This document shows, in pieces, positions 12,014 to 21,110 of a stretch of 64,000 nt of DNA. Below the pieces are notes generated by a model that was not told where the DNA came from, ran no database searches, and was given only the letters and a program-made list of their open reading frames with translations. The first letter of the stretch is position 1. Each line of letters starts with the position of its first letter. A program made the translations under genes and the position numbers. Origin of the DNA: PALSA-1004 sp963804885 (GTDB lineage Bacteria; Pseudomonadota; Gammaproteobacteria; Burkholderiales; SG8-41); NCBI GenBank assembly GCA_963804885.1, contig CAWDSF010000015.1, positions 1-64,000 of the forward strand, in the 5' to 3' direction.

Positions 12014-12088
12014 CCAAAAAATTTAGAGACGTTGTCTCAGCAGCGCAAGAGACCGGCGGGAAGCTCCCTTTCCGCAGCCGGCCTCTTG
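12014..12088 (-). terminator. Tandem hairpins plus T-run between the SANT-like gene and lexA
   Basis: Reading on the minus strand, a hairpin with 12 bp arms (12088-12077 with 12057-12046, one mismatch) is followed by a second perfect hairpin, GAGAC-AAC-GTCTC (12038-12026). Then come TAAA and a six-T run ending at 12016. The layout is that of an intrinsic terminator, yet it ends only 12 bases before the lexA ATG and overlaps its leader. It may act as an attenuator that lets only part of the SOS transcript reach lexA-imuAB-dnaE2. The small palindrome could instead be a protein operator. Confidence 0.55.
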
Positions 12089-12099
12089 TTTGCCCTTGC

Positions 12100-12507
12100 T
12101 CAGTGCTGTGTTGAATAAGCGGCGGTATCGGAAGCCGCTTTGTTGCCGCGCAGATTGGCAGGCGGCTCAATTTTTCCAAGCTTGCCGAGACGCGCCTCGA
12201 TCGCGAAACGCGAGCGCTGATGACTGGTCGCCAGCTCCGGAATCTTCTTGCCCGCATCGAATGCGGCGGCGAGCGCATGATCTTCTTCATCCGACCATGG
12301 CTTGCCCGAGTTTTGCGGCGCATTTTCGTTGGCTGCCGGGCGCGCTTTCGCCGCCGGCCGCTCGTCGAGCGCCTGCAATGCCATAAACAGGGCGCGTACC
12401 GTATCCGGTTGCTGATAGGGGCTGTCGGCGTGAAACGTCTTGCCGGTTTGCGGATCGATGCCATCGGCGAGTTGCTGGATGATCTTCACTGCAGCTGCTT
12501 TTTCCAT
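12100..12507 (-). CDS. Small protein with a SANT/Myb-like helical motif, first gene of the SOS unit
   Basis: A 135-residue protein. Residues 1-50 form a compact region (MEKAAAVKIIQQLADGIDP, then QPDTVRALFMALQAL). Residues ~52-68 are a linker rich in Ala, Lys and Pro. Residues ~69-110 read KPWSDEEDHALAAAFDAGKK, then IPELATSHQRSRFAIEARLGKLGKI. That is the layout of a SANT/Myb-like helix-turn-helix: Trp, acidic first helix, recognition helix ending in AIEARL. DNA binding is therefore inferred. Its ATG is 57 bp downstream of a promoter whose -10 lies inside a LexA box, and lexA follows 96 bp later. A GGAG precedes the start. No function is known to me. Confidence 0.8.
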   Translation of the reverse strand: MEKAAAVKIIQQLADGIDPQTGKTFHADSPYQQPDTVRALFMALQALDERPAAKARPAANENAPQNSGKPWSDEEDHALAAAFDAGKKIPELATSHQRSRFAIEARLGKLGKIEPPANLRGNKAASDTAAYSTQH

Positions 12508-12564
12508 GCGGGATCTCCTGGCGGTAATTGCTTACGGGCTCGTTCCGCGGCTGCGCAACGATAC

Positions 12565-12597
12565 CTGTAAGTATATACAGGAACGAGCCAAGTGCAA
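12565..12597 (-). promoter_or_regulatory. SOS promoter with LexA box overlapping the -10 element
   Basis: On the minus strand the -35 is TTGCAC (12597-12592) and the -10 is a consensus-like TATACT (12575-12570), separated by 16 bp. The 16 bp LexA box CTGTATATACTTACAG (12580-12565) fully covers the -10, so bound LexA would block RNA polymerase. The box has both CTGT and ACAG half-sites, matching the CTGT-N8-ACAG consensus of beta/gammaproteobacteria. The first downstream ATG is at 12507. Confidence 0.88.
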
Positions 12598-12946
12598 GGA
12601 GGTGTACAGGGGTCGCCAGCCCGCCGTCAGGGCGCTGACAATCAGCTTCCACAAAGTACTGTGGTTAAGGCAATCCGCGGCACAACTATTAGTGCACGGA
12701 TGGCTGAAAAATAAAGCCGGGACCGCGATTGCAGTTGCGGTTTGCAGCGCCCCGCGGTCGCCGACTACATTTTAGTTTTCACACCGACGTTGATGGTGTG
12801 CACTGACAGAAGTACATGCGCGCGCTTGCAGTTCATTACAAGCGGTCGGATGCCGATACTATATGACACTCGCAACAACGCCTGCTCAGATGCGACCGTC
12901 AGCCGCAGCACCTTATCGCTGCGACCTTCGCACAATGGACGTGCTG
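12598..12946. other. Intergenic region between the SOS promoter and a PEP-CTERM gene
   Basis: About 350 bp without a supportable gene. It separates the divergence point of the SOS promoter from the 3' end of the PEP-CTERM gene; both neighbours are on the minus strand. I see some self-complementary G+C stretches (around 12715-12765 and 12890-12930) that could fold. None is followed by a clear T-run. Confidence 0.4.
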
Positions 12947-13816
12947 TTACCCGGTAGTGGTGGGCTTACGGCGTCGAATTGCAGCGCCGACAATACCGAG
13001 TCCGACAAGCATCAGCACATAGTTTTGCGGCTCCGGCACTGCGGTAATGGCCAGCGGCTCGCCATAGATGAAGTCATCCAGCACTACGAGATCCGTATTC
13101 CCTCCGTCGAGTGTGCCTGCGGCCAGGGCCGCATTACCGCTGATGATGCGAACTCTCGATATAACGCTGCCTTCGGTAAACCGCACACCTAGAAATGAGA
13201 GGCCTTCATTGGCTGCTGCGCTCTGGGGAACAGAAAATGTGCCGAGGGAGGCGTTGTTGGCGCCGAAAAATTGAAGCGACGTCGTCGAGGCCAGATCGAC
13301 GTCTGAAAACACGGCGCCGAAGCCCTGCGTTAGTGCAGCTATATTACTGCCCGCAACGAAGAACGATACGTCAGTGATGGTGCTGCCAATCGCAGTGAAC
13401 AGCCGCTGTGGACTGAAGGTCGAAAAATTACTGGTATAGGACGGATCGATGTTGCCAAATTCGACAGGCGTGCTCGTCGGATTAGCCGCATTGGCGCTTA
13501 CCTGGAATCCGGTGCCCGGTGTTGCGAAGACAACGCCGCGCGGCGAGTTCACGTTAAAAAAGTTGGCCGCGAAACTATTCGGTGAGGACTGTGCGTCAGG
13601 GACGCCATCCCAGTTAATTTCTCGTCTTCCATCCGCGAACGATCCGGGCGCATTAGCATTCAATGTGCCAAGGCTGGACCGGAACGCGTCGACCGATGCC
13701 TGAATCCCTGCGGCGTTCGAGCCGCTCGCGCTGGTTATCACCGACGCCGCACCCGCAGTCGCTGCAAGTATCCCGATTGCGGTGCCTATAGCAATGGAAA
13801 ACAGTGTCTTATGCAT
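12947..13816 (-). CDS. PEP-CTERM sorting domain protein
   Basis: A 289-residue exported protein. It has an N-terminal signal peptide (MHKTLFSIAIGTAIGILAAT) and a beta-rich Ser/Asn/Thr-rich middle (FSPQRLFTAIGSTITDVSFF). The C-terminal sorting signal is AVPEPQNYVLMLVGLGIVGA followed by AIRRRKPTTTG: PEP motif, membrane helix, basic tail. Such proteins are processed by an exosortase and often end up in biofilm matrix or at the surface. The start at 13816 is preceded by CCGGAGGCC. No exosortase gene lies in the window. Confidence 0.88.
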   Translation of the reverse strand: MHKTLFSIAIGTAIGILAATAGAASVITSASGSNAAGIQASVDAFRSSLGTLNANAPGSFADGRREINWDGVPDAQSSPNSFAANFFNVNSPRGVVFATPGTGFQVSANAANPTSTPVEFGNIDPSYTSNFSTFSPQRLFTAIGSTITDVSFFVAGSNIAALTQGFGAVFSDVDLASTTSLQFFGANNASLGTFSVPQSAAANEGLSFLGVRFTEGSVISRVRIISGNAALAAGTLDGGNTDLVVLDDFIYGEPLAITAVPEPQNYVLMLVGLGIVGAAIRRRKPTTTG

Positions 13817-14170
13817 TATGGCCTCCGGAAAATTGGGGCTACGTCGGCGCGCCTTACCGGCGCGGCATTCCGCGCAGTTCAAAGCTAAACCTCGACTCGG
13901 CTGCACACAATAGTTCGTACGGCGGGACACGAAGTGCCGGACTGGTATGACGCATGCAAGACGGTCAAGCGAAGCTGCTAACCTTGTAAGGTAAAATCAG
14001 CGGACCGCTTGCGGGGCCAGGAGGAGAAGAGTTGCGTGCAGGCGAGTGTCGCGCAGCCGGGCGTTGCGCCATTGCAAGTGCCTGATAACAGCATGGCGCC
14101 GGGTTTTTGTTTGCCTCCGGAACTGGATTAGCGAACTGGGAACTAACAGGTTGACGCTCTTAGCGACGAA
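13817..14170. other. Divergent intergenic region
   Basis: About 350 bp between the minus-strand PEP-CTERM gene and the plus-strand DUF3106 gene, so it must carry both promoters. I cannot name clear -35/-10 pairs. GTAAGGTAAAAT near 13986 and a GAGGAGAAG at 14021 are the only noteworthy motifs, and no complete short coding sequence follows the latter. Confidence 0.35.
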
Positions 14171-14635
14171 ATGAAAATCCTGGCGCTATTCATCCTGCTA
14201 CTGTCACCGCTCGCAGCGCTGACCGTTGAGGGCGCTCAACCGTCGTCGAAGAGTGCATCCAAACAACCGGCCTGGTCCCAGCTTACCCCGGAGCAGCAGA
14301 AAATTCTCGCCCCAATTGCGGAGGACTGGGATCAGATTCCGGACGAGCAGCGCCGCCGGATACTTGCGACCGCGAAACGCTATCCCAAAATGACGTCGGT
14401 GCAGAAAGAGCGATTTACCAAACGGCTGCCTGAGTGGAAGGACCTGACGGTCGAGCAGCGTAACCTCGCCCGGGAGCGTTACAAGGAGTTCCAGCGCCTT
14501 CCCCCGGCGCAAAAGGAAGAGATCAAGCGCCGCTGGGTTGAGCAAAAGGCGCAGCAACCGAAACCCGAAGTTCAGCCCGTCGAGCAGGTGCAACCGCCGG
14601 CGATTGACCCGGCTGCCAATCCCGCCAGCGGCTAA
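14171..14635 (+). CDS. DUF3106 family exported protein
   Basis: A 154-residue protein with a signal peptide (MKILALFILLLSPLAALTVEGAQ). Its middle is the DUF3106 helical repeat: W-x-x-L-T-P-E-Q-Q-K-I-L-A-P, then W-D-x-I-P-D-E-Q-R-R-R-I, W-K-D-L-T-V-E-Q-R and F-Q-R-L-P-P-A-Q-K. The tail is Pro/Gln-rich. The family is common in betaproteobacteria, periplasmic and of unknown function; the repeats superficially resemble CpxP/Spy-type LTxxQ proteins. It stands alone between divergent neighbours. Confidence 0.86.
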   Translation: MKILALFILLLSPLAALTVEGAQPSSKSASKQPAWSQLTPEQQKILAPIAEDWDQIPDEQRRRILATAKRYPKMTSVQKERFTKRLPEWKDLTVEQRNLARERYKEFQRLPPAQKEEIKRRWVEQKAQQPKPEVQPVEQVQPPAIDPAANPASG

Positions 14636-14671
14636 GACGCAGACCTGCGCGCTTCCTTCTGCGGACGTAAT

Positions 14672-14733
14672 GGCGACGCTCGCTGTGACGAGGGCTGCAT
14701 CCGGCTTGCGCAGACAGCTTTTTTAGCGTCGCC
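14672..14733. terminator. Inverted repeat between convergent genes
   Basis: GGCGACGCT (14672-14680) pairs with AGCGTCGCC (14725-14733); the intervening 44 bases include a six-T run just before the right arm. It lies between the convergent DUF3106 and VOC genes and may terminate one or both, but the long loop makes this weak. Confidence 0.3.
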
Positions 14734-14787
14734 GGTACTGATAATCACATCGCGCCAGCGACTTTCGAGTAACTGGAAACGGGTCGG

Positions 14788-15189
14788 TTACTTCGATGCG
14801 GGCCGTGCGGGTTTCTTGTAGCGGCCGATGGGCACCAGTTCGGCAACAGTACCGCCCGGCGCCCTGAACTTGACTGGAATGACTCCTGGATCGCTGATGA
14901 TTTCGCAGCCGTACTGTTTTATCTCTTCGGTTGACTTGGCGAGATTCTCTACCTCGATCGCGAAATGATGGATGCACGGTCCATCGCCGGCAGCCTTTGA
15001 TTCTTTCGACTCGGTACCCTCGTCGTATTTCATCAAGGTAAAGTCGATATCGCCGTCGGTCAAATGGCGTGAAAGATGATCGCGCGTCTTGCGCGTCTCA
15101 GCTTCCCAGAAGCCGAAAACTTTTTCGTAGAACTGCGTGGTCTTGTCGAGATCCTCGACCTTGAGTGCAATGTGCACGATTCGATTCAT
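14788..15189 (-). CDS. VOC (glyoxalase/dioxygenase fold) family protein
   Basis: A 133-residue single vicinal-oxygen-chelate domain protein. MNRIVHIALKVEDLDKTTQFY holds the first metal-type histidine and IHHFAIEVENLAKSTEEI holds the second. The ending GTVAELVPIG has the conserved Glu of the metal site. The start at 15189 is preceded by GGAGGCACC. Members include glyoxalase I, methylmalonyl-CoA epimerase and lactoylglutathione lyase-like enzymes; an epimerase-like role would suit the CoA genes nearby, but nothing in the sequence decides it. Confidence 0.82.
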   Translation of the reverse strand: MNRIVHIALKVEDLDKTTQFYEKVFGFWEAETRKTRDHLSRHLTDGDIDFTLMKYDEGTESKESKAAGDGPCIHHFAIEVENLAKSTEEIKQYGCEIISDPGVIPVKFRAPGGTVAELVPIGRYKKPARPASK

Positions 15190-15449
15190 GGTGCCTCCGT
15201 GAGTAGTAGCGTTAGCCGTCCTGTCATTACTGCACGGATACATTTACAGGGCAGGCGCTGTCTTCCGCAAGACCCGCGTGATAGACTACGTGAGTAATAA
15301 TATGAACTAAGCTCGACGGGCATGTGCGCCTTACCAGATCGGACTTGCAGCCGATCGGCGTCGCCGTAACTCGAAAAGTAAAGCGGCGGTACAACGGCGC
15401 TGTCGCCGCAATACCGACTACTCCAGTAGTGTAACCGCGCCGCTCCCGG

Positions 15450-16430
15450 TTAATCGGCTTTCGCGCCGGTCGCTACCACCACCTTGCGCCACTTTTCAAT
15501 TTCAGCGTTGATGAGCGTGGCGAAGTCGCGCGGCGTGCTGCCCACGGGCTCGGCGCCTTGGGCTTTGAGGTTATCGCGCACATCGGCAAGCTGCAAAGCT
15601 TTGACCGTCTCGCGATGCAGTTGCTCGATGATTGCAGGCGGCGTCTTCGCCGGCGCGAGCAGGCCATACCACGCATTGGATTCGTAGCCGCGAACGCCGG
15701 CTTCATCGATCGTGGGAATGTCCGGAAGTACCGCCGCGCGTTTCAACGATGCCACACCCAATGCGCGCAGCCGGCCCGATTTCACGTGCGGCATTGCGAC
15801 GAGTACCGTCGTGAACGTGAGCTGAGTTTCACCGCTGATCAGCGCGACGATGGACGGCGCCGCACCTTTGTAAGCGATGTGCGTCATACGGATGCCGGCC
15901 ATGCTGTTGAAGAGCTCCGCGGATAGATGCGCAGGTGTGCCATTGCCGATCGATGCATAAAGGATCTCGCCCGGATGTTTCTTCGCAAGGGCGATCAGAT
16001 CCTTCACCGTTTTAACCGGCAGCGAAGGATTGACGACAAGAATATTCGGCACCGTTGCGATGAGCGTAATCGGAGCGAAGTCCTTCACGGTGTCGTAACC
16101 GAGCTTCGGATACAGCGACGCGTTCTGCGCATGGCTGGCAAACGTCGCGAGCAGCGTATAACCATCGGGCGGCGCCTTTGAGACCGCTTCGGTACCGATC
16201 GTGCCGCTTGCGCCGACCCGATTGTCCACGACCGCAGGCTGGCCGAGACTTTCAGTCAGCTTTGGTGTGAGGATGCGTGCGACCGTATCGATGCCGCCCC
16301 CGGCAGGAAACGGCACCACGACACGGATGGGTTTGACCGGATAGGTTTGCGCGGTGGCTGCGCCGATACCCTGCACGAGTGCCGTAGCAGTGGCGATGAC
16401 GATGAATACGGCTGCTAATTTATTTTTCAT
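15450..16430 (-). CDS. Bug/TctC family solute-binding protein 1
   Basis: A 326-residue periplasmic tripartite-tricarboxylate-type binding protein. A signal peptide (MKNKLAAVFIVIATATALVQ) is followed by YPVKPIRVVVPFPAGGGIDT, VDNRVGASGTIGTEAVSKAP and PDGYTLLATF, the family blocks. The C-terminus has LPDIPTIDEAGVRGYES and TPRDFATLINAEIEKWRKVV. Bug proteins bind small carboxylates, amides or similar anions in a Venus-flytrap cleft; the ligand cannot be predicted. It is the first of nine such genes in 28 kb and has no TctA/TctB partner nearby. Confidence 0.93.
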   Translation of the reverse strand: MKNKLAAVFIVIATATALVQGIGAATAQTYPVKPIRVVVPFPAGGGIDTVARILTPKLTESLGQPAVVDNRVGASGTIGTEAVSKAPPDGYTLLATFASHAQNASLYPKLGYDTVKDFAPITLIATVPNILVVNPSLPVKTVKDLIALAKKHPGEILYASIGNGTPAHLSAELFNSMAGIRMTHIAYKGAAPSIVALISGETQLTFTTVLVAMPHVKSGRLRALGVASLKRAAVLPDIPTIDEAGVRGYESNAWYGLLAPAKTPPAIIEQLHRETVKALQLADVRDNLKAQGAEPVGSTPRDFATLINAEIEKWRKVVVATGAKAD

Positions 16431-16516
16431 CCCTCACCTTTCACGCCGCCGAAGATTACTTCGCGCTGTTTTCAATATCCAATCGCCTGCGCAAACGCCT
16501 GATCGCCTTGACGTAG

Positions 16517-17480
16517 CTATTCGCCGCGAATGCCTGCTTGCTTGATCACTCCGGCCCACAGCTCGTGCTCGGCGCGGATGTGGGCCGCGAACTCCTGCGG
16601 CGAGCTGCCGACAGCGGTCGAGCCTTCGGCGACAAGGCGCTTCACCATGTCAGGCGATTGCATCGCTTTCGCGGTTTCGGCGGCCAACCGGTCGATGACA
16701 GTCTTCGGCGTTCCTGTTGGCGCAATAAGGCCATACCAGTTGATGACCACCACGCCTGGCACGCCCGCTTCCGCGAGTGTAGGAATGTCAGGCAAAGCGG
16801 CGACGCGCGACGGGGTGGTCACGGCGAGCGCTCGCAAACGTCCAGCGTTGATATGGGGAATCGAGGAAATAATCGTCGGAAATGATAATTGCACGTGTCC
16901 ACCGATCAAATCCGAATAGGCCGCACCCATGCCTTTGAACGGAATGTGGATCATGCGCGTGCCGGTCGCGATCTGAAACAGTTCGCCGGACATGTGGATA
17001 GGGCTGCCGACGCCGGACGATCCGTAATTGAGCTTGCCTGGATAGGCGCGCAGATATTGCACGAGTTCCATAGCACGACTTCGCCGGGACGGACGGGTGC
17101 ACAACGAGCACATAGCCCTGCGCACTGACCTGCGAGACCGGCGTAAAATCACGCACGATATCGAAGCGCGATTTGTACAGGATCGGATGCACCACGGTCG
17201 TCGCGCTGAGCATCATCAACGTGTGGCCGTCCGGCGCCGCCGCGGCGAGAATCTCGAGGGAGATCTGGCTTCCCGCACCCGGACGATTGTCGACCACAAA
17301 GCTCTGGCCAAAGACATCGCCGAGCTTCTGTGCAAGGCCGCGCGTGACCGTATCCATGCCGCCGCCGGCCGCGAGCGGTACAAGCACACGCACCGGCCGA
17401 CTGGGATAGTTCTGCGCATGCGACGGGAGATGCGCGAGCGCCGCAAGGAGCAGCAGGCACCTTGCCACGCAGTTTTTCAT
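16517..17480 (-). CDS. Bug/TctC family solute-binding protein 2 (one frameshift)
   Basis: The N-terminal 130 residues (signal peptide MKNCVARCLLLLAALAHLPS, then YPSRPVRVLVPLAAGGGMDT and VVDNRPGAGSQISLEILAAA) run in one frame to VVHPSVPAKS. The rest (MELVQYLRAYPGKLNYGSSG ... LPDIPTLAEAGVPGVVV ... ELWAGVIKQAGIRGE) is in another frame. A single indel near 17070-17085 explains it, and together they give a normal ~320-residue Bug protein. It ends 86 bp upstream of the Bug 1 start on the same strand, so the two may be co-transcribed. Confidence 0.85.
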
Positions 17481-17519
17481 CGTCGTTGCTCCCGGTGCGA
17501 GCGGGCGAGACTTCGATTT

Positions 17520-18449
17520 CTACTTGCCGTCCGCCTTCAAGATTTCAAACGCCTGCTGCAATAATTTTTCGATGCGCGCTTTCTCTTTGGCGACGCTTTC
17601 ATCGGTCCATTCCCAGATGCCGCGTTTCGTTTTCATGCCGATGCGGTTGTTGGCGATCATGTCTTTCAGGAACTGCGGCGGTTCTTTCTCGTTGTGCAGG
17701 CTAGGATAAAGCGATGTGCCCGCATAAAGATTGGTATCCCAGCCCGACATTTCCTTTTGTGTCATCGGACCGCAGGCGAGGAAGCGAAAACCGAACCCAT
17801 AACGCACCGCTGTATCGATGCCTTCGGGCGACACAACGCCATCGGCCACCAGATAAAGCGCTTCGCGCATCATCGCGTGCTGCAGTCGGTTGCCGATGAA
17901 GCCGGGAATATCCTTGTTCACGCGCACAGGCGCTTTGCCCAGTGCTTTCTGATCTTTTTCAAGCGCATCGCCGATCGCCTTGTCCGTGAAGTCAGCCTGA
18001 ATGATCTCGACGAGCGGCACTAAGTGGGCCGGCATGAAATAGTGCAGGCCGACTACGCGCGAGCGCGTTTTAAGATGGCCGCCGATCTCGCCGATCGGAA
18101 ATGTGGACGTGTTGCTGGCCAGCGGGATCTCGGGCCGTGCCAGTGTCTCAAGCTGCGAAAAAAGCTTTTTCTTGAGCGCGAGATCCTCGGTCGCTGCTTC
18201 GACTACGAGGTCGATTTCGGCCCATGGAATCGTATCCAGACTTGCATGTGTCTTAACGCCGGCGGCAATGGTCTCAGCTGCGCCGAGTTTTTTGAGGCCT
18301 GCATTAAGCCGCGCAGGCAGTGAGCTGCGCGTTTTTTCGGACGGGCTCATCACGTGCACGTTCCGGTTGCCGGCGGCAAAAATAATGGCGATGTCGCCGC
18401 CCATAATGCCGCCGCCGATGATTAATACGCTCTGCGTGCCGCCCGCCAT
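17520..18449 (-). CDS. 3-hydroxyacyl-CoA dehydrogenase family protein
   Basis: A 309-residue cytoplasmic NAD-dependent dehydrogenase. A Rossmann motif VLIIGGGIMGGDIAIIFAAG opens the protein. LASNTSTFPIGEI and VVGLHYFMPAHLVPLVEI contain the conserved Ser/Asn and catalytic His, and KDIPGFIGNRLQHAMMREAL starts the C-terminal helical domain. Length and order match the HAD/3-hydroxybutyryl-CoA or L-gulonate dehydrogenase group. It could oxidise a beta-hydroxyacyl-CoA made by neighbouring CoA genes, which is inference. It precedes Bug 2 by 39 bp on the same strand. Confidence 0.88.
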   Translation of the reverse strand: MAGGTQSVLIIGGGIMGGDIAIIFAAGNRNVHVMSPSEKTRSSLPARLNAGLKKLGAAETIAAGVKTHASLDTIPWAEIDLVVEAATEDLALKKKLFSQLETLARPEIPLASNTSTFPIGEIGGHLKTRSRVVGLHYFMPAHLVPLVEIIQADFTDKAIGDALEKDQKALGKAPVRVNKDIPGFIGNRLQHAMMREALYLVADGVVSPEGIDTAVRYGFGFRFLACGPMTQKEMSGWDTNLYAGTSLYPSLHNEKEPPQFLKDMIANNRIGMKTKRGIWEWTDESVAKEKARIEKLLQQAFEILKADGK

Positions 18450-18560
18450 GAAGCCTCCGAATGATATTCAGCTACCAGAAGAGATCGCATTATAAGGCGA
18501 AAGCCCGCACGTCCCGGCGCCTGCTATACACTCATACACGGAAGTACGGGAGACAAAGTT

Positions 18561-20211
18561 ATGCGCCGTTTGATTCCATTACTCGTGTTCGTATTTGCGG
18601 CATGGTCGATTGATGTTTCGACCGCCGTCGCGCAGTTCAATCCCGAGCGAGCCTACAAGCAAAGCGAGGCCGTGAAGAAGTCACTACCCCGATCCCGAGG
18701 TGAAGTTCGATACGCCGGGTTTCAGGCCCGGCAAAAGCGATTTCACTTCGCACCAGGAAATGATGGATTTCGTCTACGACCTGCAAAAGCAGAGCAGCAA
18801 TCTGCAGGTGCGCATCATCGGTAAATCGCAGGAGGGCCGCGCGATACCGATGCTGGTGTTCAGCAACTCCGGGTTTTTCTCGCCTGCGGATCTGCTGCGG
18901 CTGAATCGTCCCGTCGTATTTCTGCAGGGTCTGCAGCATGGCAACGAGCCGGCCGGCGGCGAAGTGATGCTGGCGCTCGCGCGTGATCTCGCACGGGGGT
19001 CTCTAAAATCACTGCTCGACAAGATCACCGTAATCATCGTTCCGCGCTGCAATCCGGACGGCGCTTACTACTTCACGCGCACCCCCGCACGCGGCATCGA
19101 TGTGAATCGCGATCACATCAAGCTCGATCTGCCGGAGACGGTTGCGCTGCATCAGGCGATCAACGATTTCCAGCCTGAGGTCTTTGTCGATGCGCATGAG
19201 TTCAGCGTCGCCACGCGCTGGCTCGAAAAATTCAAAAAGATTCTCGCCTACGACCTCACCCTGCTCTATGCGACGAATCCGAATGTGCCGGCGGCGTTGA
19301 CCGCGCTGGCGGAGAGTTTGTACCGGCGCAATATCGTGCGAGATGTCGAGCGCGCGGGCTACTCGCACTTCTGGTATTTCACTACTTCATATAATGCGGA
19401 AGACAAGAAGGTTTCGATGGGCGGCACATCGCCGGACATTGGACGCAACACCGCCGGGCTGCAGAACGCGGTTTCATTCTTGATCGAAACACGCGGCGTC
19501 GGCATCGGCCGCGAAAGCTATGCGCGGCGCGTGCACACGCATCACGTCGCGATTGCGGCATTGCTCAATACGACAGCAGCCAATGCGCAGAAAGTGTTGG
19601 ATACGGTCCGCACGGCGCGCGCGTCTACGCTGATGCAGGACAACGCCAGTGTGGCCGACATCGTCGTGACGTCTAAGAATCCAATCGTTGCACAGCAGCT
19701 TGCGATGCGCGACCCGCAGACCGGCGAGCCGACGCAGGTCGAGGTGCAATGGGACGACTCGCTTGCAGCGGTACCGGAGCTCGTGCGCAAGCGGCCATTT
19801 GCTTACGTGATGCCGCCGGCGTATGCGGACGTCGCTCGACGGCTCGCTTACTCAGGTGTCGAAGTGCGCCGGCTGCGCGAAGCACAGACGCTCGAAGTGG
19901 AAAGCTATCAAGTCACCGACAAGCGCGTAGCCAATACCTATTACGAAGGCCATATCCGCAATACTGTAACCACTGAGGTCCTGCGCAAGCCGGTCACGTT
20001 TGCAGCCGGCAGCTACGTGTTTCGGATGTCGCAGCCGGCTGCGAATGTCATCGCAGCCGCACTTGAGCCGGAAGCGCCGTCGAGCTTCGTTACCTTCGGC
20101 ATTATTCCTGTCGATCGCAAAGGCAGCGGCGGTGCTACGAGCGAAGCGCCGGTCTATCGATTGATGCAGCCTGTTACGCTTGATGCGGCAGTCATCGGGC
20201 CGGACAACTAG
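18561..20211 (+). CDS. M14 family zinc carboxypeptidase (one frameshift near the N-terminus)
   Basis: An exported metallopeptidase of about 550 residues. The first frame gives a signal peptide (MRRLIPLLVFVFAAWSIDVS) and ...YKQSEAVKKS. After one extra base near 18682 the second frame continues HYPDPEVKFDTPGFRPG. Zinc ligands are in FLQGLQHGNEPAGGE (HxxE) and probably VDAHEF; the catalytic Glu is in SFLIETRG, and NPDGAYYFTR and GIDVNRDH are typical M14 blocks. A large C-terminal beta-rich domain follows. It probably trims peptides or cell-wall material in the periplasm. Confidence 0.86.
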
Positions 20212-20220
20212 TCTGGGCCG

Positions 20221-21063
20221 CTATTTGGCCATCGCCGGCGTCTTGGCGCCTGCGCGGGTTGCAGTCCACGAACCGGAGGTGCTGCCTTTGACCGTGCCCT
20301 CAATTTTGTTGCCGTCGACGCGTCCCGTGTACTCGGCGTTACCTGCCGTGAGCGTGAGTTGATCTCCGCGTAATTTGCCGTTGACCGGAATGGTACCGGC
20401 GCCGTTTTTAAGCGAGCCCGTGACCATCTGGTACATCTGCTTGAGACTCAACTCGCCTTGTCCAAGCTGCCAGGTACCTTCGACTTTTGCCGGTACGATC
20501 CACAGATACGCGGTGCGGCCGTCAAAAGTATCGGTCTGATCCGCTGTCCAGTCTTCCATCGTAAATGCGTGTGACACGATGCGCGTGCCGGGTTTGAGAT
20601 CGAGTATCTTCGGGCGCAGCTTCACGTTGAGCGTTGGCAGCAGGTACATGGTGATTACGGTGGCCTGCGAGAAATCGCTTTCGAAAATGTCGGCCTTCGA
20701 AAACTTGGCTTTGTCGCTGACACCTGCTTTCTCGGCGTTTTTCGTCGAGAGTTCAACCATGTCCGGGTTGTATTCGATGCCTTGGGCGCGTGCGCCACGC
20801 TTGGCGGCAGTGATTACCGTGCGGCCGTCACCCGATCCGAGATCGATCACATAATCGCTGGACGTCACTTTCGCCATGTCGAGCATCTTGTCGACGAGTC
20901 CCTGCGGCGTCGGCACCCAGATGACGTCTTTGCCTTCCTGGCCAACCTGCGGCTCGAAGTCTTTCTTTGCGGGCTGCGCGCAGACGGCGGCGGCGAGCAA
21001 TGACAGCGACAGCGCAAAGACCGTGCGCTGCCATGAACGTTGCAGAAATTGCGTAGCACGCAT
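20221..21063 (-). CDS. Exported protein with SAM-methyltransferase fold, copy 1
   Basis: 280 residues. A signal peptide (FALSLSLLAAAVCAQPAKK) is followed by a class I methyltransferase domain whose motif I is complete: YVIDLGSGDGRTVITAAKRG, then GIEYNPDMVELSTKN and a D/N-poor motif TVITMYLLPTLNVKLRPKIL. The last ~90 residues form a beta-rich domain (LTAGNAEYTGRVDGNKIEGT). SAM is not known in the periplasm, so export of this fold is odd; either it binds another ligand or the leader is not cleaved. A paralogue lies 47 bp upstream on the same strand. Confidence 0.8.
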   Translation of the reverse strand: MRATQFLQRSWQRTVFALSLSLLAAAVCAQPAKKDFEPQVGQEGKDVIWVPTPQGLVDKMLDMAKVTSSDYVIDLGSGDGRTVITAAKRGARAQGIEYNPDMVELSTKNAEKAGVSDKAKFSKADIFESDFSQATVITMYLLPTLNVKLRPKILDLKPGTRIVSHAFTMEDWTADQTDTFDGRTAYLWIVPAKVEGTWQLGQGELSLKQMYQMVTGSLKNGAGTIPVNGKLRGDQLTLTAGNAEYTGRVDGNKIEGTVKGSTSGSWTATRAGAKTPAMAK

Positions 21064-21110
21064 GTGATGCTCCTCAGTGTTGAATGAACGGATGCAGAAT
21101 CAGACGACGT

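Noticed and set aside
16517..17480. Two separate genes for half-size Bug proteins
   Set aside because: The two frames together give one complete Bug protein with no missing block, so a single indel is simpler.
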